From the NCBI RefSeq assembly GCF_000263855.1, contig NZ_AJWX01000003.1, positions 248,001 to 312,000 of the forward strand: a DNA stretch of 64,000 nt, given 5' to 3'. Below the pieces are notes generated by a model. The model searched no databases. It had not been told where the DNA came from and was given only the letters and a program-made list of their open reading frames with translations. Source of the DNA: Pseudomonas sp. M47T1. GTDB taxonomy: Bacteria > Pseudomonadota > Gammaproteobacteria > Pseudomonadales > Pseudomonadaceae. A program made the translations under genes and the position numbers. Shown piece by piece: positions 17,227 to 29,288 of the stretch. Every line of letters starts with the position of its first letter. Positions within the stretch are counted from its first letter, which is position 1.

Positions 17227-18121
17227 CGCTCCGGTATTCGGTGCGAAGCGCCAACCCTTCCTTCAAATACTCCACCAACTTCCTCACCTTCGGTGACAAA
17301 TGCCGCTGCTGCGGGTACAGCGCCCACACCGCCGTATTGGGTGGTTGGTGCGCCTCCAGCAACGACACCAACGCGCCACTGTGCAGGTGCTCCAGCACGT
17401 AATAGTCGGGCAACTGACACAGTCCGATTCCCTGCAACGCAGCATCCAGCACCGCTTGCCCACTGTTGCAGCGCCAGTTGCCTTGCACGCGCTGGGCGTG
17501 TTCACGCCCCTCGTTCTGCAAGGCCCACACGTCCGAGCTGCCAATCAGGCAGTTGTGCCGCGCCAGTTCCGACAGGCTGTGCGGCCGGCCATAGCGTTCC
17601 AGGTAAGCCGGCGAGGCGCACAGGTACATGCGCCGTGGCGCCAGGCGCGAGGCCACCTGCCGCGAGTCTTGCAGGCGGCCCAGGCGTACGCCCAGGTCCA
17701 GGCCTTCATGCACCAGGTCCAGGGTGCGGTTGCTCAGCTCAATGTCCACCCGCAGCTGCGGGTACAGGCCCATGAATCGCGTCACCAATGGCACGATGAA
17801 GCGCTCGCCATAGGCCACGGCGCAGGTCATGCGCAGCAGCCCCTTGGGTTCGCTGTTAAGGTCGCCCATGGCGCGCAGGGCTTCTTCGCGGCCGTCCTGC
17901 AAGCGCTGGCAATGTTGCAGGAAGGTCTGCCCGGCCTCGGTCAGCGTCACCCGCCGGGTACTGCGGTACAGCAGTCGGGTTTGCAGGCGCTCTTCCAGGC
18001 GCGCTATCTGCCGGCTGATATGCGACGAAGAAATGCCCAGGCGTTCGGCGGCGGCAGTGAAATGGCTGTATTCAGCCACGGCCACGAATTCGTCGATACC
18101 TTCCCAGCGGTTCTCGTTCAT
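17222..18121 (-). CDS. gfnR: LysR-family regulator of formaldehyde detoxification (GfnR-like)
   Basis: A 299-aa LysR-type regulator. The winged helix-turn-helix is at about residues 1-65 (AVAEYSHFTAAAERLGISSSHISRQIARLE), followed by the periplasmic-binding-like effector domain. It is divergent from frmA, with 107 bp between starts. In P. aeruginosa the gene in this position (GfnR) activates glutathione-dependent formaldehyde detoxification. Orthology is inferred from position and family, not alignment. A dyad at 18166-18186 is a candidate binding site. Confidence 0.8.
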   Translation of the reverse strand: MNENRWEGIDEFVAVAEYSHFTAAAERLGISSSHISRQIARLEERLQTRLLYRSTRRVTLTEAGQTFLQHCQRLQDGREEALRAMGDLNSEPKGLLRMTCAVAYGERFIVPLVTRFMGLYPQLRVDIELSNRTLDLVHEGLDLGVRLGRLQDSRQVASRLAPRRMYLCASPAYLERYGRPHSLSELARHNCLIGSSDVWALQNEGREHAQRVQGNWRCNSGQAVLDAALQGIGLCQLPDYYVLEHLHSGALVSLLEAHQPPNTAVWALYPQQRHLSPKVRKLVEYLKEGLALRTEYRSA

Positions 18122-18165
18122 TGATTGTCCCTGTACAGCAATAATGTTTTGCCTTTGGCTTGATT

Positions 18166-18186
18166 ATTCATCAAGGGCGCATGAAT
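18166..18186 (+). promoter_or_regulatory. Candidate LysR-type operator upstream of frmA
   Basis: ATTCAT and ATGAAT are separated by 9 bp, forming a dyad containing the T-N11-A pattern of LysR sites, 43 bp before the frmA start and in the divergent promoter region with gfnR. Confidence 0.5.
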
Positions 18187-18207
18187 TACACTGAATGCCT
18201 TACTTAA

Positions 18208-19341
<1,134 letters not shown>

Positions 19342-19435
19342 GGAGCGGCGGCACGCTTCACGTTGAAAGCTGCAAGTTGTAGCAACCCATACCTCTTGCA
19401 GCTTAAAGCTTGGAGCTTGGCGCTGGAATAAATCT

Positions 19436-20284
19436 ATGATTTTGGACAATATCTCCTGCCAGAAGAGTTTCGGCGGCTGGCACAAGCGCTATCGGCACCG
19501 CTCCGAGGTGCTGGGGTGCGACATGGTGTTTGCCGTGTACCTGCCGCCCCAGGCGGAGCAGGGCGGCAAGTTGCCGGTGCTGTATTGGCTTTCGGGCCTG
19601 ACCTGCACCGATGAGAACTTCATGCAGAAGGCCGGCGCGCACAAGCTGGCGGCCGAATTGGGGATGATCATCGTCGCGCCGGACACCAGCCCCCGTGGTG
19701 CAGATGTGCCGGGTGATCCGGATGGCGCCTGGGACTTCGGCCTTGGTGCCGGTTTCTACCTCAATGCCACGCAGCAGCCCTATGCCAAGCATTACCGCAT
19801 GCACGACTACGTGGTGAACGAGTTGCCAACCTTGGTGCAGGCGCACTTTCCGGCTTCCGGGCGCCGCAGCATCAGCGGTCACTCCATGGGCGGGCATGGG
19901 GCGCTTGTGTGTGCCTTGCGCAACCCGGGGCGCTATGCCTCGGTGTCGGCGTTCTCTCCCATCAGCAACCCCATGGATTGCCCGTGGGGCCAGAAGGCGT
20001 TCTCCCATTACCTGGGCGAGGAGCGTTCGCGCTGGCGCGAGTGGGATGCTTCGGTGCTGATGGCTGAAAGCAAGACGCCGCAAGCCTTCCTGGTGGACCA
20101 GGGCGATCGTGATGATTTCCTCGTCAACCAGCTCAAGCCCGAGGCGCTGGTGCAGGCAGCGAAGGCGGCGGGCCATGCGCTTGAAGTGCGGATGCAGCCG
20201 GGCTACGACCACAGCTACTACTTCATCGCCAGCTTCATCGATGACCACCTGCGCTATCACGCCAAGGCGCTCGGTTTGAATTGA
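19436..20284 (+). CDS. fghA: S-formylglutathione hydrolase
   Basis: A 282-aa alpha/beta hydrolase (esterase D family) that hydrolyses S-formylglutathione to formate and glutathione, completing formaldehyde oxidation started by the upstream dehydrogenase. The nucleophile is Ser150 in GHSMGGHGA. The remaining triad members are the Asp in DQGDRDDFL and the His in GYDHSYYF. Length is normal. The 94-bp intergenic stretch before it contains a TTGCAGC/GCTGCAA inverted repeat. The gene is also called frmB. Confidence 0.95.
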   Translation: MILDNISCQKSFGGWHKRYRHRSEVLGCDMVFAVYLPPQAEQGGKLPVLYWLSGLTCTDENFMQKAGAHKLAAELGMIIVAPDTSPRGADVPGDPDGAWDFGLGAGFYLNATQQPYAKHYRMHDYVVNELPTLVQAHFPASGRRSISGHSMGGHGALVCALRNPGRYASVSAFSPISNPMDCPWGQKAFSHYLGEERSRWREWDASVLMAESKTPQAFLVDQGDRDDFLVNQLKPEALVQAAKAAGHALEVRMQPGYDHSYYFIASFIDDHLRYHAKALGLN

Positions 20285-20290
20285 ACCGTG

Positions 20291-20381
20291 GCTGTGGGGG
20301 CGGGCTCTGCCCGCGAAAAGAACACCGCACAGGGTCAGGGGTACCATGGTGTCAGCTAAGCGGGCAAAGCCCGCTCCCACG
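20291..20381 (+). repeat. Paired REP elements after fghA
   Basis: The left unit GTGGGGGCGGGCTCTGCCCGC and the right unit GCGGGCAAAGCCCGCTCCCAC form an inverted pair about 90 bp long, separated by a variable centre. Both are of the GTGGGAGC family. It lies in the 235-bp fghA-ispF gap. Confidence 0.75.
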
Positions 20382-20438
20382 TTGGATCAAGGTTTGGGAT
20401 GAATTTTGGTGATGTCGTTTTGCCCCTGATCTGCGGCG

Positions 20439-20466
20439 TTTTGGGGCCGCTTTTTGCGGCCCCGTT
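20439..20466 (+). terminator. Hairpin with T-rich loop upstream of ispF
   Basis: GGGGCCGC and GCGGCCCC form an 8-bp stem around TTTTT, followed by GTTGTTAC. It may terminate the upstream unit before the ispF operon. Confidence 0.4.
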
Positions 20467-20519
20467 GTTACATAAAGCAGGTAGAATCACGCCCTGTCTC
20501 CTTCAGGGCTTTTCTATTT

Positions 20520-20993
20520 ATGCGTATTGGCCACGGCTACGATGTGCACCGTTTCGCTGACGGCGATTTCATTACCCTGGGCGGTGTGCAAATCGCTCAT
20601 ACATTCGGCCTGCTCGCCCATTCTGACGGCGACGTGCTGTTGCATGCCTTGAGCGATGCCTTGCTCGGCGCAGCGGCCCTGGGTGATATCGGCAAGCACT
20701 TCCCCGACACCGATCCGCAATTCAAGGGTGCTGACAGCCGCGTGCTGCTGCGCCACGTAGTGGCCATCGTCCAGGCGAAGGGCTGGAAGGTCGGCAATGT
20801 CGACGCCACCATCGTTGCCCAGGCGCCAAAAATGGCCCCGCACATCGACGCCATGCGTGCTCTGATCGCCGCCGACCTGCAGGTCGAGCTGGACCAGGTA
20901 AACGTCAAGGCCACCACCACCGAGAAGCTAGGCTTTACCGGCCGTGAGGAAGGTATCGCGGTTCACGCCGTTGCCTTGTTGCTGCCAGCATGA
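20520..20993 (+). CDS. ispF: 2-C-methyl-D-erythritol 2,4-cyclodiphosphate synthase
   Basis: A 157-aa trimeric zinc enzyme of the MEP isoprenoid pathway that cyclises CDP-ME-2-phosphate, releasing CMP. Metal ligands are in the N-terminal [24 protein letters not shown] contains the third His; [11 protein letters not shown] is the C-terminal signature. The open frame begins at 20454, but ATG 20520 gives the standard length. It overlaps truD by ATGA (20990-20993). Confidence 0.97.
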   Translation: MRIGHGYDVHRFADGDFITLGGVQIAHTFGLLAHSDGDVLLHALSDALLGAAALGDIGKHFPDTDPQFKGADSRVLLRHVVAIVQAKGWKVGNVDATIVAQAPKMAPHIDAMRALIAADLQVELDQVNVKATTTEKLGFTGREEGIAVHAVALLLPA

Positions 20994-22035
20994 CCGAACT
21001 CGAACTGTTGGGCCCCTGCGCTGCTGGGCCAGCGCTGGGCCGTGCCGTGCTCAAGGCCACTGCCGAAGACTTCCAGGTCGACGAAGTGCTGGATATCCCG
21101 CTGGCCGGTGAAGGCGAGCACCTGTGGCTGTGGGTGGAAAAACGCAACCTCAACACCGAGGAAGCCGCGCGCCGCCTGGCCAAGGCTGCCGGGGTGCCGC
21201 TGCGCACCGTCAGCTATGCCGGCCTCAAGGACCGCCAGGCGCTGACCCGCCAGTGGTTCAGCCTGCACCTGCCAGGCAAGGCCGACCCCGACCTGAGCGC
21301 TGCCGAAAACGAAACCCTGAGCATCCTCAAAATCGCCCGGCACAAGCGCAAACTGCAGCGTGGTGCCCACTCGGCCAACGGCTTCACCCTGCGCTTGACG
21401 GCCTTGGAAGCCGACCGCGTTGCGCTGGATGCGCGCCTGAACCAGCTCAAGGCCAGCGGCGTGCCCAATTACTTCGGCACCCAGCGCTTCGGCTTTCAGG
21501 GCGGCAATGTCCATGACGCCCGCCAGTGGGCTGAACGCCAGGCCTTGCCAGAACAACGCAACGTGCGCTCGCGGCTGCTGTCCACGGCCCGCAGCTACCT
21601 GTTCAACCAAGTGCTGGCCGCACGCGTGGCCGACGGCTCCTGGAACCAGGCGCGGGTGGGCGACCTGCTGGCGTTCACCGACAGCCGCAGCTTCTTCCCC
21701 GCCGGCGAAGCCGAGTGCAGTGACCCGCGCCTGGCCATTCTCGACCTGCACCCTACCGGCCCCCTGTGGGGCGAAGGTGACTCGCCGGCCGCGGGCGCCA
21801 TCCATGAATTGGAGCAGAATGTTGGCGTGCGTCTGGCGCCACTGGGCAATTGGCTGGCAAAAGCGGGCATGGCGCACGAACGACGCATCCTGCGGCTGCC
21901 CATCGGCCAGTTGACGTGGCATTATCCGGAGCCTGACATTCTGCAATTGGAATTCGTTCTACCGGCCGGATGCTTCGCCACCGTGGTGGTGCGCGAGCTT
22001 GTTGATCTGGTGCCGGCAGGGCAGACGGACAACCC

Positions 22036-22048
<13 letters not shown>
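20990..22048 (+). CDS. truD: tRNA pseudouridine(13) synthase
   Basis: A 352-aa TruD-family enzyme making pseudouridine 13 in tRNA-Glu. The catalytic Asp lies in AGLKDRQAL (about residue 80), and [11 protein letters not shown] is a family hallmark. The TRUD insertion domain occupies about residues 155-305. It is embedded in the ispF-truD-surE-pcm-nlpD-rpoS operon and overlaps surE by 13 bp. Confidence 0.97.
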
Positions 22049-23459
<1,411 letters not shown>

Positions 23460-23623
23460 GCGGCTTTTCGCGACACGGGTGAATTCTTCGGCCGGGCGTG
23501 TGTCTGACAGCGCAGCCGTTGACGGTTGTCATGCGAATACGTCAGTAAAACCCGAGTGGATGGTTATAATTGCGACACAACAGTCTATTTTCCTATCAGC
23601 CACCATTTTCAAGGGAGCGGCGG

Positions 23624-24514
23624 GTGAGTCCCACAGTCATTCGGCAGCATGCAGGTTTATCGAGCTACAAGCTTCTGGTGATTGGTCTCGCCCTTGCAAC
23701 CACATTGGCCGGTTGTGCAAGCCATCCTGCGGGCGGCGTGCGTGTGGTTGACCGCAGCAGCGGCGGCGCGTCGGCACCGGCCGTACCGGAACGCCAGCCG
23801 GTCACTACGGGCCAATACCGGGTCAAGCGTGGCGACACGCTGTTCTCCATCGCCTTCCGCTACTCCTGGGACTACAAGGCCCTGGCGGCGCGCAACAACA
23901 TTCCCGAGCCCTATACCATTCATCCGGGACAGGTCATTCGCTTCGGTGATGGCAGCAGCCCATCTGTACCGGTTGCCAGTACGCAAACTGACACCTCGAC
24001 GTCGCCGTCGGGCTCGTTCAAGGTTACTCGTCGGCCCATTATCTTCACGCCGGTACCGGGCGCGGCCGGGCAGAAAACCGCCGCGCCGGCGCCTGTCGTC
24101 GCCGCTCCCGAGCCCGTGCCAGTGCCCGCTGGAGAGAAGATCGCAGGGGGCTGGACCTGGCCTGCGAACGGCGTACTGATTGGAAAATTTGCTTCAAACG
24201 GTAGTTTGAATAAAGGCGTTGATATCGCCGGTGAATTGGGACAGCCTGTTTTTGCTGCGTCTGATGGTTCAGTTGTTTACGCCGGGAGTGGGTTGCGGGG
24301 CTACGGCGAGTTGATAATCATCAAGCACAGCGATACCTACGTCAGCGCCTACGGTCACAACCGCAGGCTGTTGGTTCGGGAGGGGCAACAGGTCAAGGCC
24401 GGGCAGACAATTGCCGAAATGGGTTCGACGGGTACCGACCGGGTGAAGCTTCACTTCGAAATTCGCCGCCAAGGTAAACCTGTAGATCCGCTGCAATTCC
24501 TGCCGCGTCGTTGA
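23624..24514 (+). CDS. nlpD: NlpD lipoprotein, LysM and degenerate LytM amidase activator
   Basis: A 296-aa lipoprotein. The GTG start at 23624 is chosen because AAGGGAG lies 8 bp upstream; no ATG lies nearer in frame. The signal peptide ends in the lipobox LAGC (Cys about residue 31). A LysM domain follows (YRVKRGDTLFSIAFRYSW), then a Pro/Ala/Val-rich linker, then a C-terminal LytM/M23 domain. The first zinc His is replaced (NKGVDIAG), so it is probably an activator of the amidase AmiC rather than a peptidase. The main rpoS promoter usually lies within nlpD in pseudomonads. Confidence 0.95.
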   Translation: MSPTVIRQHAGLSSYKLLVIGLALATTLAGCASHPAGGVRVVDRSSGGASAPAVPERQPVTTGQYRVKRGDTLFSIAFRYSWDYKALAARNNIPEPYTIHPGQVIRFGDGSSPSVPVASTQTDTSTSPSGSFKVTRRPIIFTPVPGAAGQKTAAPAPVVAAPEPVPVPAGEKIAGGWTWPANGVLIGKFASNGSLNKGVDIAGELGQPVFAASDGSVVYAGSGLRGYGELIIIKHSDTYVSAYGHNRRLLVREGQQVKAGQTIAEMGSTGTDRVKLHFEIRRQGKPVDPLQFLPRR

Positions 24515-24620
24515 TGTGTTGCCAAGCCTGTTCCTTCACGTAGTGGGGACAGGCTTTAGCGTTGCCAAGGACATGTGCAACGCTGGAGCTTGAGGTCGAA
24601 CTCAGCAAAGGACTATAACA

Positions 24621-25625
24621 ATGGCTCTCAACAAAGAAGCGCCGGAGTTTGACATCGACGATGAGGTGCTCCTTATGGAAGCCGGCATCGTCCTGGATGC
24701 GGAAGCGGACGACGAACCGGTGGCAACACCTGTTCGAGCCAAGGCCAAGAGCTCCACAGCGCTCAAGCAGCACAAGTACATCGATTACACTCGTGCGCTG
24801 GATGCGACACAGCTGTATTTGAATGAAATCGGCTTTTCCCCACTGCTGTCTCCGGAAGAGGAGGTTCATTTTGCGCGGTTGTCGCAAAAGGGCGATCCGG
24901 CCGGACGCAAGCGCATGATCGAAAGCAACCTGCGTCTGGTGGTGAAAATCGCTCGACGCTACGTCAACCGGGGCCTGTCCCTGCTCGATCTTATCGAGGA
25001 AGGTAACCTGGGCCTGATCCGGGCGGTCGAGAAATTCGACCCCGAGCGCGGTTTCCGCTTCTCGACCTACGCCACCTGGTGGATTCGCCAGACCATTGAA
25101 CGCGCCATCATGAACCAGACCCGGACCATCCGGCTGCCGATTCATGTCGTGAAGGAACTCAATGTCTACCTGCGGGCGGCGCGCGAACTGACCCAGAAGC
25201 TGGACCACGAACCCTCGCCGGAAGAAATCGCCAGCTTGCTGGAAAAACCGGTGGGCGAGGTCAAGCGCATGCTGGGGCTCAATGAGCGGGTTTCCTCGGT
25301 AGACGTCTCCCTGGGGCCGGACTCGGACAAGACCCTGCTCGACACCCTTACCGACGATCGCCCCACCGACCCCTGTGAGCTGCTGCAGGACGATGACCTG
25401 TCGCAAAGCATTGACCAGTGGTTGTCGGAACTCACCGACAAGCAGCGTGAAGTCGTGGTGCGTCGCTTCGGCTTGCGCGGTCATGAAAGCAGTACCCTTG
25501 AAGACGTAGGTCTGGAAATTGGGCTTACCCGTGAGCGGGTACGCCAGATCCAGGTCGAAGGCCTTAAACGGCTGCGCGAGATCCTCGAGAAAAACGGCCT
25601 GTCCAGCGAGTCATTGTTCCAGTAA
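24621..25625 (+). CDS. rpoS: RNA polymerase sigma factor RpoS
   Basis: A 334-aa stationary-phase and stress sigma factor. An acidic N-terminus (region 1) is followed by region 2 ([17 protein letters not shown] to [20 protein letters not shown]), region 3 and region 4 with the helix-turn-helix ([19 protein letters not shown]). Length fits pseudomonad RpoS. A Rho-independent terminator follows at 25644-25670, and the RsmZ sRNA gene is downstream. Confidence 0.98.
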   Translation: MALNKEAPEFDIDDEVLLMEAGIVLDAEADDEPVATPVRAKAKSSTALKQHKYIDYTRALDATQLYLNEIGFSPLLSPEEEVHFARLSQKGDPAGRKRMIESNLRLVVKIARRYVNRGLSLLDLIEEGNLGLIRAVEKFDPERGFRFSTYATWWIRQTIERAIMNQTRTIRLPIHVVKELNVYLRAARELTQKLDHEPSPEEIASLLEKPVGEVKRMLGLNERVSSVDVSLGPDSDKTLLDTLTDDRPTDPCELLQDDDLSQSIDQWLSELTDKQREVVVRRFGLRGHESSTLEDVGLEIGLTRERVRQIQVEGLKRLREILEKNGLSSESLFQ

Positions 25626-25643
25626 CTCGGTTTGACAGCGCAG

Positions 25644-25670
25644 ACGCCCCGACTGGTTCGGGGCGTTTTC
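25644..25670 (+). terminator. Rho-independent terminator of rpoS
   Basis: ACGCCCCGA and TCGGGGCGT form a 9-bp GC-rich stem with a 5-nt loop, followed by TTTTC. Confidence 0.85.
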
Positions 25671-25691
25671 GTTTGTGTTGTTGAGAATGAT

Positions 25692-25709
25692 TGTCGGTGA
25701 TTGCTTACG
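25692..25709 (+). promoter_or_regulatory. Candidate GacA upstream activating sequence of rsmZ
   Basis: TGTCGG-N6-CTTACG resembles the GacA box TGTAAG-N6-CTTACA (four of six and five of six bases) and lies about 165-180 bp upstream of the predicted RsmZ start, where this element is found in other pseudomonads. A separate inverted pair GCTTAC/GTAAGC (25703-25721) overlaps it in the opposite half-site order. Confidence 0.55.
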
Positions 25710-25836
25710 GCTTATGTAAGCGATTGTGCGGCAGGCCTGTCACCGTTTCTCCATGGCCTGCGCCAATGCCTTGTATTTATAGGTATTTATCGGTTGTGTC
25801 AGCGATGAAAAGACTTTTCCTGAAAGATTTGCGCAG

Positions 25837-25864
25837 TTGAATCGTCATGTGGATTCTCTACTAT
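25837..25864 (+). promoter_or_regulatory. Predicted rsmZ promoter
   Basis: TTGAAT (25837-25842) and TACTAT (25859-25864) are separated by 16 bp, predicting a start at about 25871, which coincides with the first base of the 5' RsmZ hairpin. Confidence 0.6.
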
Positions 25865-25870
25865 CGAACC

Positions 25871-26004
25871 TGTGCCAAGGAGTAGGCACAGGCTTTCAGG
25901 GAAGAAGGTCAGGACATCGCAAGACGCGATTCATCAGGACGATGACAGGGAATACAGGGAATAGGGACAGAAAAGGTGGGCGGCTTATGCCGCCCCTTTT
26001 TTTT
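25871..26004 (+). ncRNA. rsmZ: RsmZ regulatory small RNA
   Basis: About 134 nt between rpoS and fdxA, the conserved position of RsmZ in Pseudomonas. The 5' end forms TGTGCC/GGCACA exposing an AAGGAG loop. At least seven GGA motifs follow, several in CAGGGA or CAGGAC contexts, including the hairpin TCATC-AGGAC-GATGA. RsmZ binds and sequesters the translational repressors RsmA/RsmE, relieving repression of secondary-metabolite, biofilm and exoproduct mRNAs under GacS/GacA control. The 3' end is the hairpin GGGCGGC/GCCGCCC (25978-25995) with eight T residues. Boundaries are predicted from sequence. Confidence 0.9.
25978..26004 (+). terminator. Terminator of rsmZ
   Basis: GGGCGGC and GCCGCCC form a 7-bp stem with a 4-nt loop and an 8-T tract. 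Confidence 0.9.
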
Positions 26005-26050
26005 GTTTGAGACTTGTGGCGCCCGGGCGCCTGTCCCACCAATCCAAGAT

Positions 26051-26080
26051 AAAAAAAGACCCCATGAAGGGGCCTTTTTC
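26051..26080 (-). terminator. Terminator of fdxA (possibly bidirectional)
   Basis: On the minus strand GGCCCC and GGGGTC pair around a 5-nt loop and are followed by TTTTTTT. The plus strand also ends in TTTTT, so it may back up rsmZ termination. Confidence 0.8.
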
Positions 26081-26093
26081 ACACTCGAACGCC

Positions 26094-26417
26094 TTAGCGC
26101 TCCAGGTGCTCGATCTTGCCGGTTTTGCCGTCCCACTCCGCCGCGTCGGGCAGAGGGTCCTTGCGCTCGGTGACGTTCGGCCACACTTCTGCCAGCTCGG
26201 CGTTCAGCTCGATGAAGTTCTCCATCCCGGACGGGATTTCGTCTTCAGAGAAAATGGCCACAGCCGGGCATTCAGGCTCGCACAGGGCGCAGTCGATGCA
26301 CTCGTCCGGGTGAATCACCAGGAAGTTCGGGCCTTCGTAGAAGCAGTCCACCGGACAGACTTCGACGCAGTCGGTGTATTTGCACTTGATGCAGTTGTCG
26401 GTGACGACGAAGGTCAT
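26094..26417 (-). CDS. fdxA: 7Fe-8S ferredoxin FdxA
   Basis: A 107-aa ferredoxin. The two cluster-binding segments are [18 protein letters not shown] (about residues 9-26) and [12 protein letters not shown] (about 40-51), the pattern of the Azotobacter-type 3Fe-4S/4Fe-4S ferredoxin. The acidic C-terminal extension is typical. It is a cytosolic low-potential electron carrier. The frame is open six codons further upstream, but ATG 26417 ([12 protein letters not shown]) is the family start, preceded by a GAGGAGAT ribosome site. It lies between rsmZ and mutS. Confidence 0.97.
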   Translation of the reverse strand: MTFVVTDNCIKCKYTDCVEVCPVDCFYEGPNFLVIHPDECIDCALCEPECPAVAIFSEDEIPSGMENFIELNAELAEVWPNVTERKDPLPDAAEWDGKTGKIEHLER

Positions 26418-26556
26418 TTCAAAATATCTCCTCAAGGCGGCAGCGAAGCCCCTGAAAAAGGGCCGCGCGGTTTGGGCTGGTCAGCCGGCGGACCAGGCTA
26501 AGAGCCCGTGGCATTCCCAAACCGCGCGGGATTCTATCAGCTTGTGCGCTGCTGCG

Positions 26557-29124
26557 TTAGATCCGGTTCTTTAGTGTATAGAGCAATTCGATAGCTTGGC
26601 GTGGCGTCAGGCCATCAACGTCGGTCTTGCTGAGTTGTTCCAGCACCGGGTGCGGCAAGCTGGCGAACAGATCGCTCTGGTGCGGTACCTGGGGTTGACC
26701 CGGGGCGCTGGCGATCGGTTCGTGGGGCAGGCTCGCCGTTTCCAGGCGGCCCAGGTGTTCCTTGGCGCGGGCGATGACCGCGTTCGGTACGCCGGCCAAC
26801 TGCGCCACGGCCAGGCCATAGCTCTGGCTGGCAGGCCCCGGCAGCACATGATGCAGGAACACGATGCGTTCCTTGTGCTCGGTGGCGCTCAGGTGCACGT
26901 TGGCTACCAGTGGCTCGTTTTCCGGTAGTACCGTCAATTCGAAATAGTGCGTGGCAAACAGAGTATAGGCCTTGAGCTGTGCCAGGCGCTCGGCGGCGGC
27001 CCAGGCCAGCGACAGGCCGTCGAAGGTGCTGGTGCCGCGACCCACTTCGTCCATCAGCACCAGGCTCTTGTCCGTGGCGTTGTGCAGGATGTTCGCGGTT
27101 TCGCTCATTTCCACCATGAAGGTGGAGCGCCCGCCGGCCAGGTCGTCGCTGGAGCCGATACGGGTGAAAATGCGGTCCACCATGGACAGCTCGCAGGCGG
27201 CGGCCGGTACGAAGCTGCCAATGTGGGCCATCAGCACAATCAGTGCGGTCTGGCGCATGTAGGTGGACTTACCGCCCATGTTCGGGCCGGTGATCACCAG
27301 CATGCGGGTGTTGTTGTCCAGGGCCAGGTCGTTGGCCACGAACGGCGTGGTCAGTACCTGCTCGACCACCGGGTGGCGCCCCTGGTTGATGCGCAGGCAC
27401 GGCTCGTCGACGAACACCGGGCAGTTGAGGTCCAGGTTCAGCGCACGCTCGGCCAGGTTGCTCAGCACGTCCAGCTCGGCCAGGGCGGCAGCGGTATCCT
27501 GCAGCGGCGGCAAGTGGCCGATCAGGTTTTCCAGCAATGCGTCGTACAGCATCTTCTCGCGGGCCAGGGCGCGGCTCTTGGCCGACAGCGCCTTGTCCTC
27601 GAACGCCTTCAGTTCCGGCGTGATGAAGCGCTCGGCGCCCTTCAGGGTCTGGCGCCGAATGTAATCGGCGGGCGCCTGTTCGGCCTGTTTGCTCGGCAGC
27701 TCGATGAAGTAGCCGTGTACACGGTTGTAGCCCACCTTGAGGTTGGCCAGGCCGGTGCGCGCTTTTTCCCGGGCTTCCAGGTCAATCAGGAACTGCCCGG
27801 CGTTTTCGCTCAGGGCCAGCAACTCGTCCAGCTCACTGTCGTAGCCGGTCTTGAGCACGCCGCCGTCGCGGATTACCGCCGGAGGGTTGTCGACGATGGC
27901 CTTGCTCAGCAGGTCGGCCAGCTCCGGGTAGGTGCCGGCAATGGTCGCCAGCAACGCCAGGTGCGGCGCTTCCAGGTCGGACATGGCCACTTGCAGTTCT
28001 GGCAAGGCTGCCAGCGCGTCGCGCAGGCGCGCCAGGTCGCGAGGGCGGGCGTTGCGCAGGCCGATACGGGCGAGGATGCGCTCGATATCGCCAATTTCCT
28101 TTAGCTGCGGTTGCAGGCTTTCGAAGCGGTAGCCGTCCAGCAGGCAGCTGATCGAGCTTTGCCGAGCCTGCAGTACCTTCAGGTCGCGCAGCGGGCGGTT
28201 CAGCCAGCGGGTCAGCAAGCGGCTGCCCATGGCGGTCTGGCAGCGGTCGATCACCGATTGCAGGGTATTGTCGCGCCCGCCGGCCAGGTTGGTGTCCAGT
28301 TCCAGGTTGCGACGGCTGGCGCCGTCCAGCACCACGGTGTCGTCCAGGCGCTCATGGCGCAGGCTGCGCAGGTGCGGCAGGGCGGTGCGCTGGGTTTCCT
28401 TGGCGTAGCCCAGCAGGCAGCCGGCGGCGCCGATGGCCAGGGTCAGGTTCTCGCAGCCAAAGCCCTTGAGGTCCTGGGTGGAGAACTGCTGGCACAGGCT
28501 CTTGTGCGCGGTGTCGCGCTCGAAATCCCATGGCGCGCGACGGCGCGAACCGCGACGCTTCTCCGCCGGCAGGCCTTGGGGCCAGTCGTCGGGAATCAGC
28601 AGCTCCACCGGGTTGATGCGCTCAAGCTCCGCCAGCAGGTTCTCCCAGCCCTTGATTTCCAATACCGCGAAATTGCCGCTGGTGATGTCCAGCACCGCCA
28701 GGCCAAACAGGCGCTCGTCACCCAGCACCGCAGCAATCAGGTTGTCGCGACGCTCATCCAGCAGCGCCTCGTCACTGACCGTGCCGGGGGTGATGATGCG
28801 CACCACCTGGCGTTCCACCGGGCCCTTGCTGGTGGCCGGGTCGCCAATCTGTTCGCAGATCACCACCGACTCGCCCAGCTTCACCAGCTTGGCCAGGTAA
28901 CCCTCGGCCGCGTGGTAAGGGATGCCGCACATGGGGATCGACTGCCCCGCACTCTGGCCGCGAGCTGTCAGGGTGATGTCGAGCAACTTGGCCGCTTTCT
29001 TCGCGTCTTCGTAGAAGATCTCGTAGAAGTCGCCCATGCGGTAGAACATCAACTGGTCCGGATGCTGATTCTTCAGCTTCCAGTACTGCTGCATCATGGG
29101 GGTGTGGCTGGAAAGATCACTCAT
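26557..29124 (-). CDS. mutS: DNA mismatch repair protein MutS
   Basis: An 855-aa mismatch sensor. The mismatch-binding domain I carries the Phe-x-Glu wedge near the N-terminus ([15 protein letters not shown]). Connector, lever and clamp domains follow. The ATPase has Walker [10 protein letters not shown], Walker [13 protein letters not shown] and the helix-turn-helix C-terminus. It marks the left border of the accessory mutS-cinA locus; its start is divergent from the PrtR-like repressor 164 bp away. Confidence 0.97.
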   Translation of the reverse strand: MSDLSSHTPMMQQYWKLKNQHPDQLMFYRMGDFYEIFYEDAKKAAKLLDITLTARGQSAGQSIPMCGIPYHAAEGYLAKLVKLGESVVICEQIGDPATSKGPVERQVVRIITPGTVSDEALLDERRDNLIAAVLGDERLFGLAVLDITSGNFAVLEIKGWENLLAELERINPVELLIPDDWPQGLPAEKRRGSRRRAPWDFERDTAHKSLCQQFSTQDLKGFGCENLTLAIGAAGCLLGYAKETQRTALPHLRSLRHERLDDTVVLDGASRRNLELDTNLAGGRDNTLQSVIDRCQTAMGSRLLTRWLNRPLRDLKVLQARQSSISCLLDGYRFESLQPQLKEIGDIERILARIGLRNARPRDLARLRDALAALPELQVAMSDLEAPHLALLATIAGTYPELADLLSKAIVDNPPAVIRDGGVLKTGYDSELDELLALSENAGQFLIDLEAREKARTGLANLKVGYNRVHGYFIELPSKQAEQAPADYIRRQTLKGAERFITPELKAFEDKALSAKSRALAREKMLYDALLENLIGHLPPLQDTAAALAELDVLSNLAERALNLDLNCPVFVDEPCLRINQGRHPVVEQVLTTPFVANDLALDNNTRMLVITGPNMGGKSTYMRQTALIVLMAHIGSFVPAAACELSMVDRIFTRIGSSDDLAGGRSTFMVEMSETANILHNATDKSLVLMDEVGRGTSTFDGLSLAWAAAERLAQLKAYTLFATHYFELTVLPENEPLVANVHLSATEHKERIVFLHHVLPGPASQSYGLAVAQLAGVPNAVIARAKEHLGRLETASLPHEPIASAPGQPQVPHQSDLFASLPHPVLEQLSKTDVDGLTPRQAIELLYTLKNRI

Positions 29125-29236
29125 GCAGAAACTTGGCTCGCGGTGGCGGGTGTGTCAAAAGGCAAGCGGCGAATACTACAGGGATTTTTTCGCACTTGCC
29201 GCCTGTACACCGTGCAATCTGCTGTCTATAGGAGAA

Positions 29237-29254
29237 AAATGCACTGGAGCATTT
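29237..29254 (+). promoter_or_regulatory. Candidate operator upstream of the PrtR-like repressor
   Basis: AAATGC and GCATTT are separated by 6 bp, 34 bp before the repressor start and in the mutS/repressor divergent promoter region. The same AAATGC/GCATTT half-site recurs at 30054-30093 before the holin, consistent with one repressor controlling both. Confidence 0.45.
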
Positions 29255-29288
29255 ACAAGGCACGCGGTTGCGTCGCACTATCAAGGGT

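Noticed and set aside
25703..25721. GCTTAC/GTAAGC inverted pair as the GacA box
   Set aside because: The half-sites are in the opposite order to TGTAAG-N6-CTTACA; the overlapping TGTCGG-N6-CTTACG fits order and spacing better.
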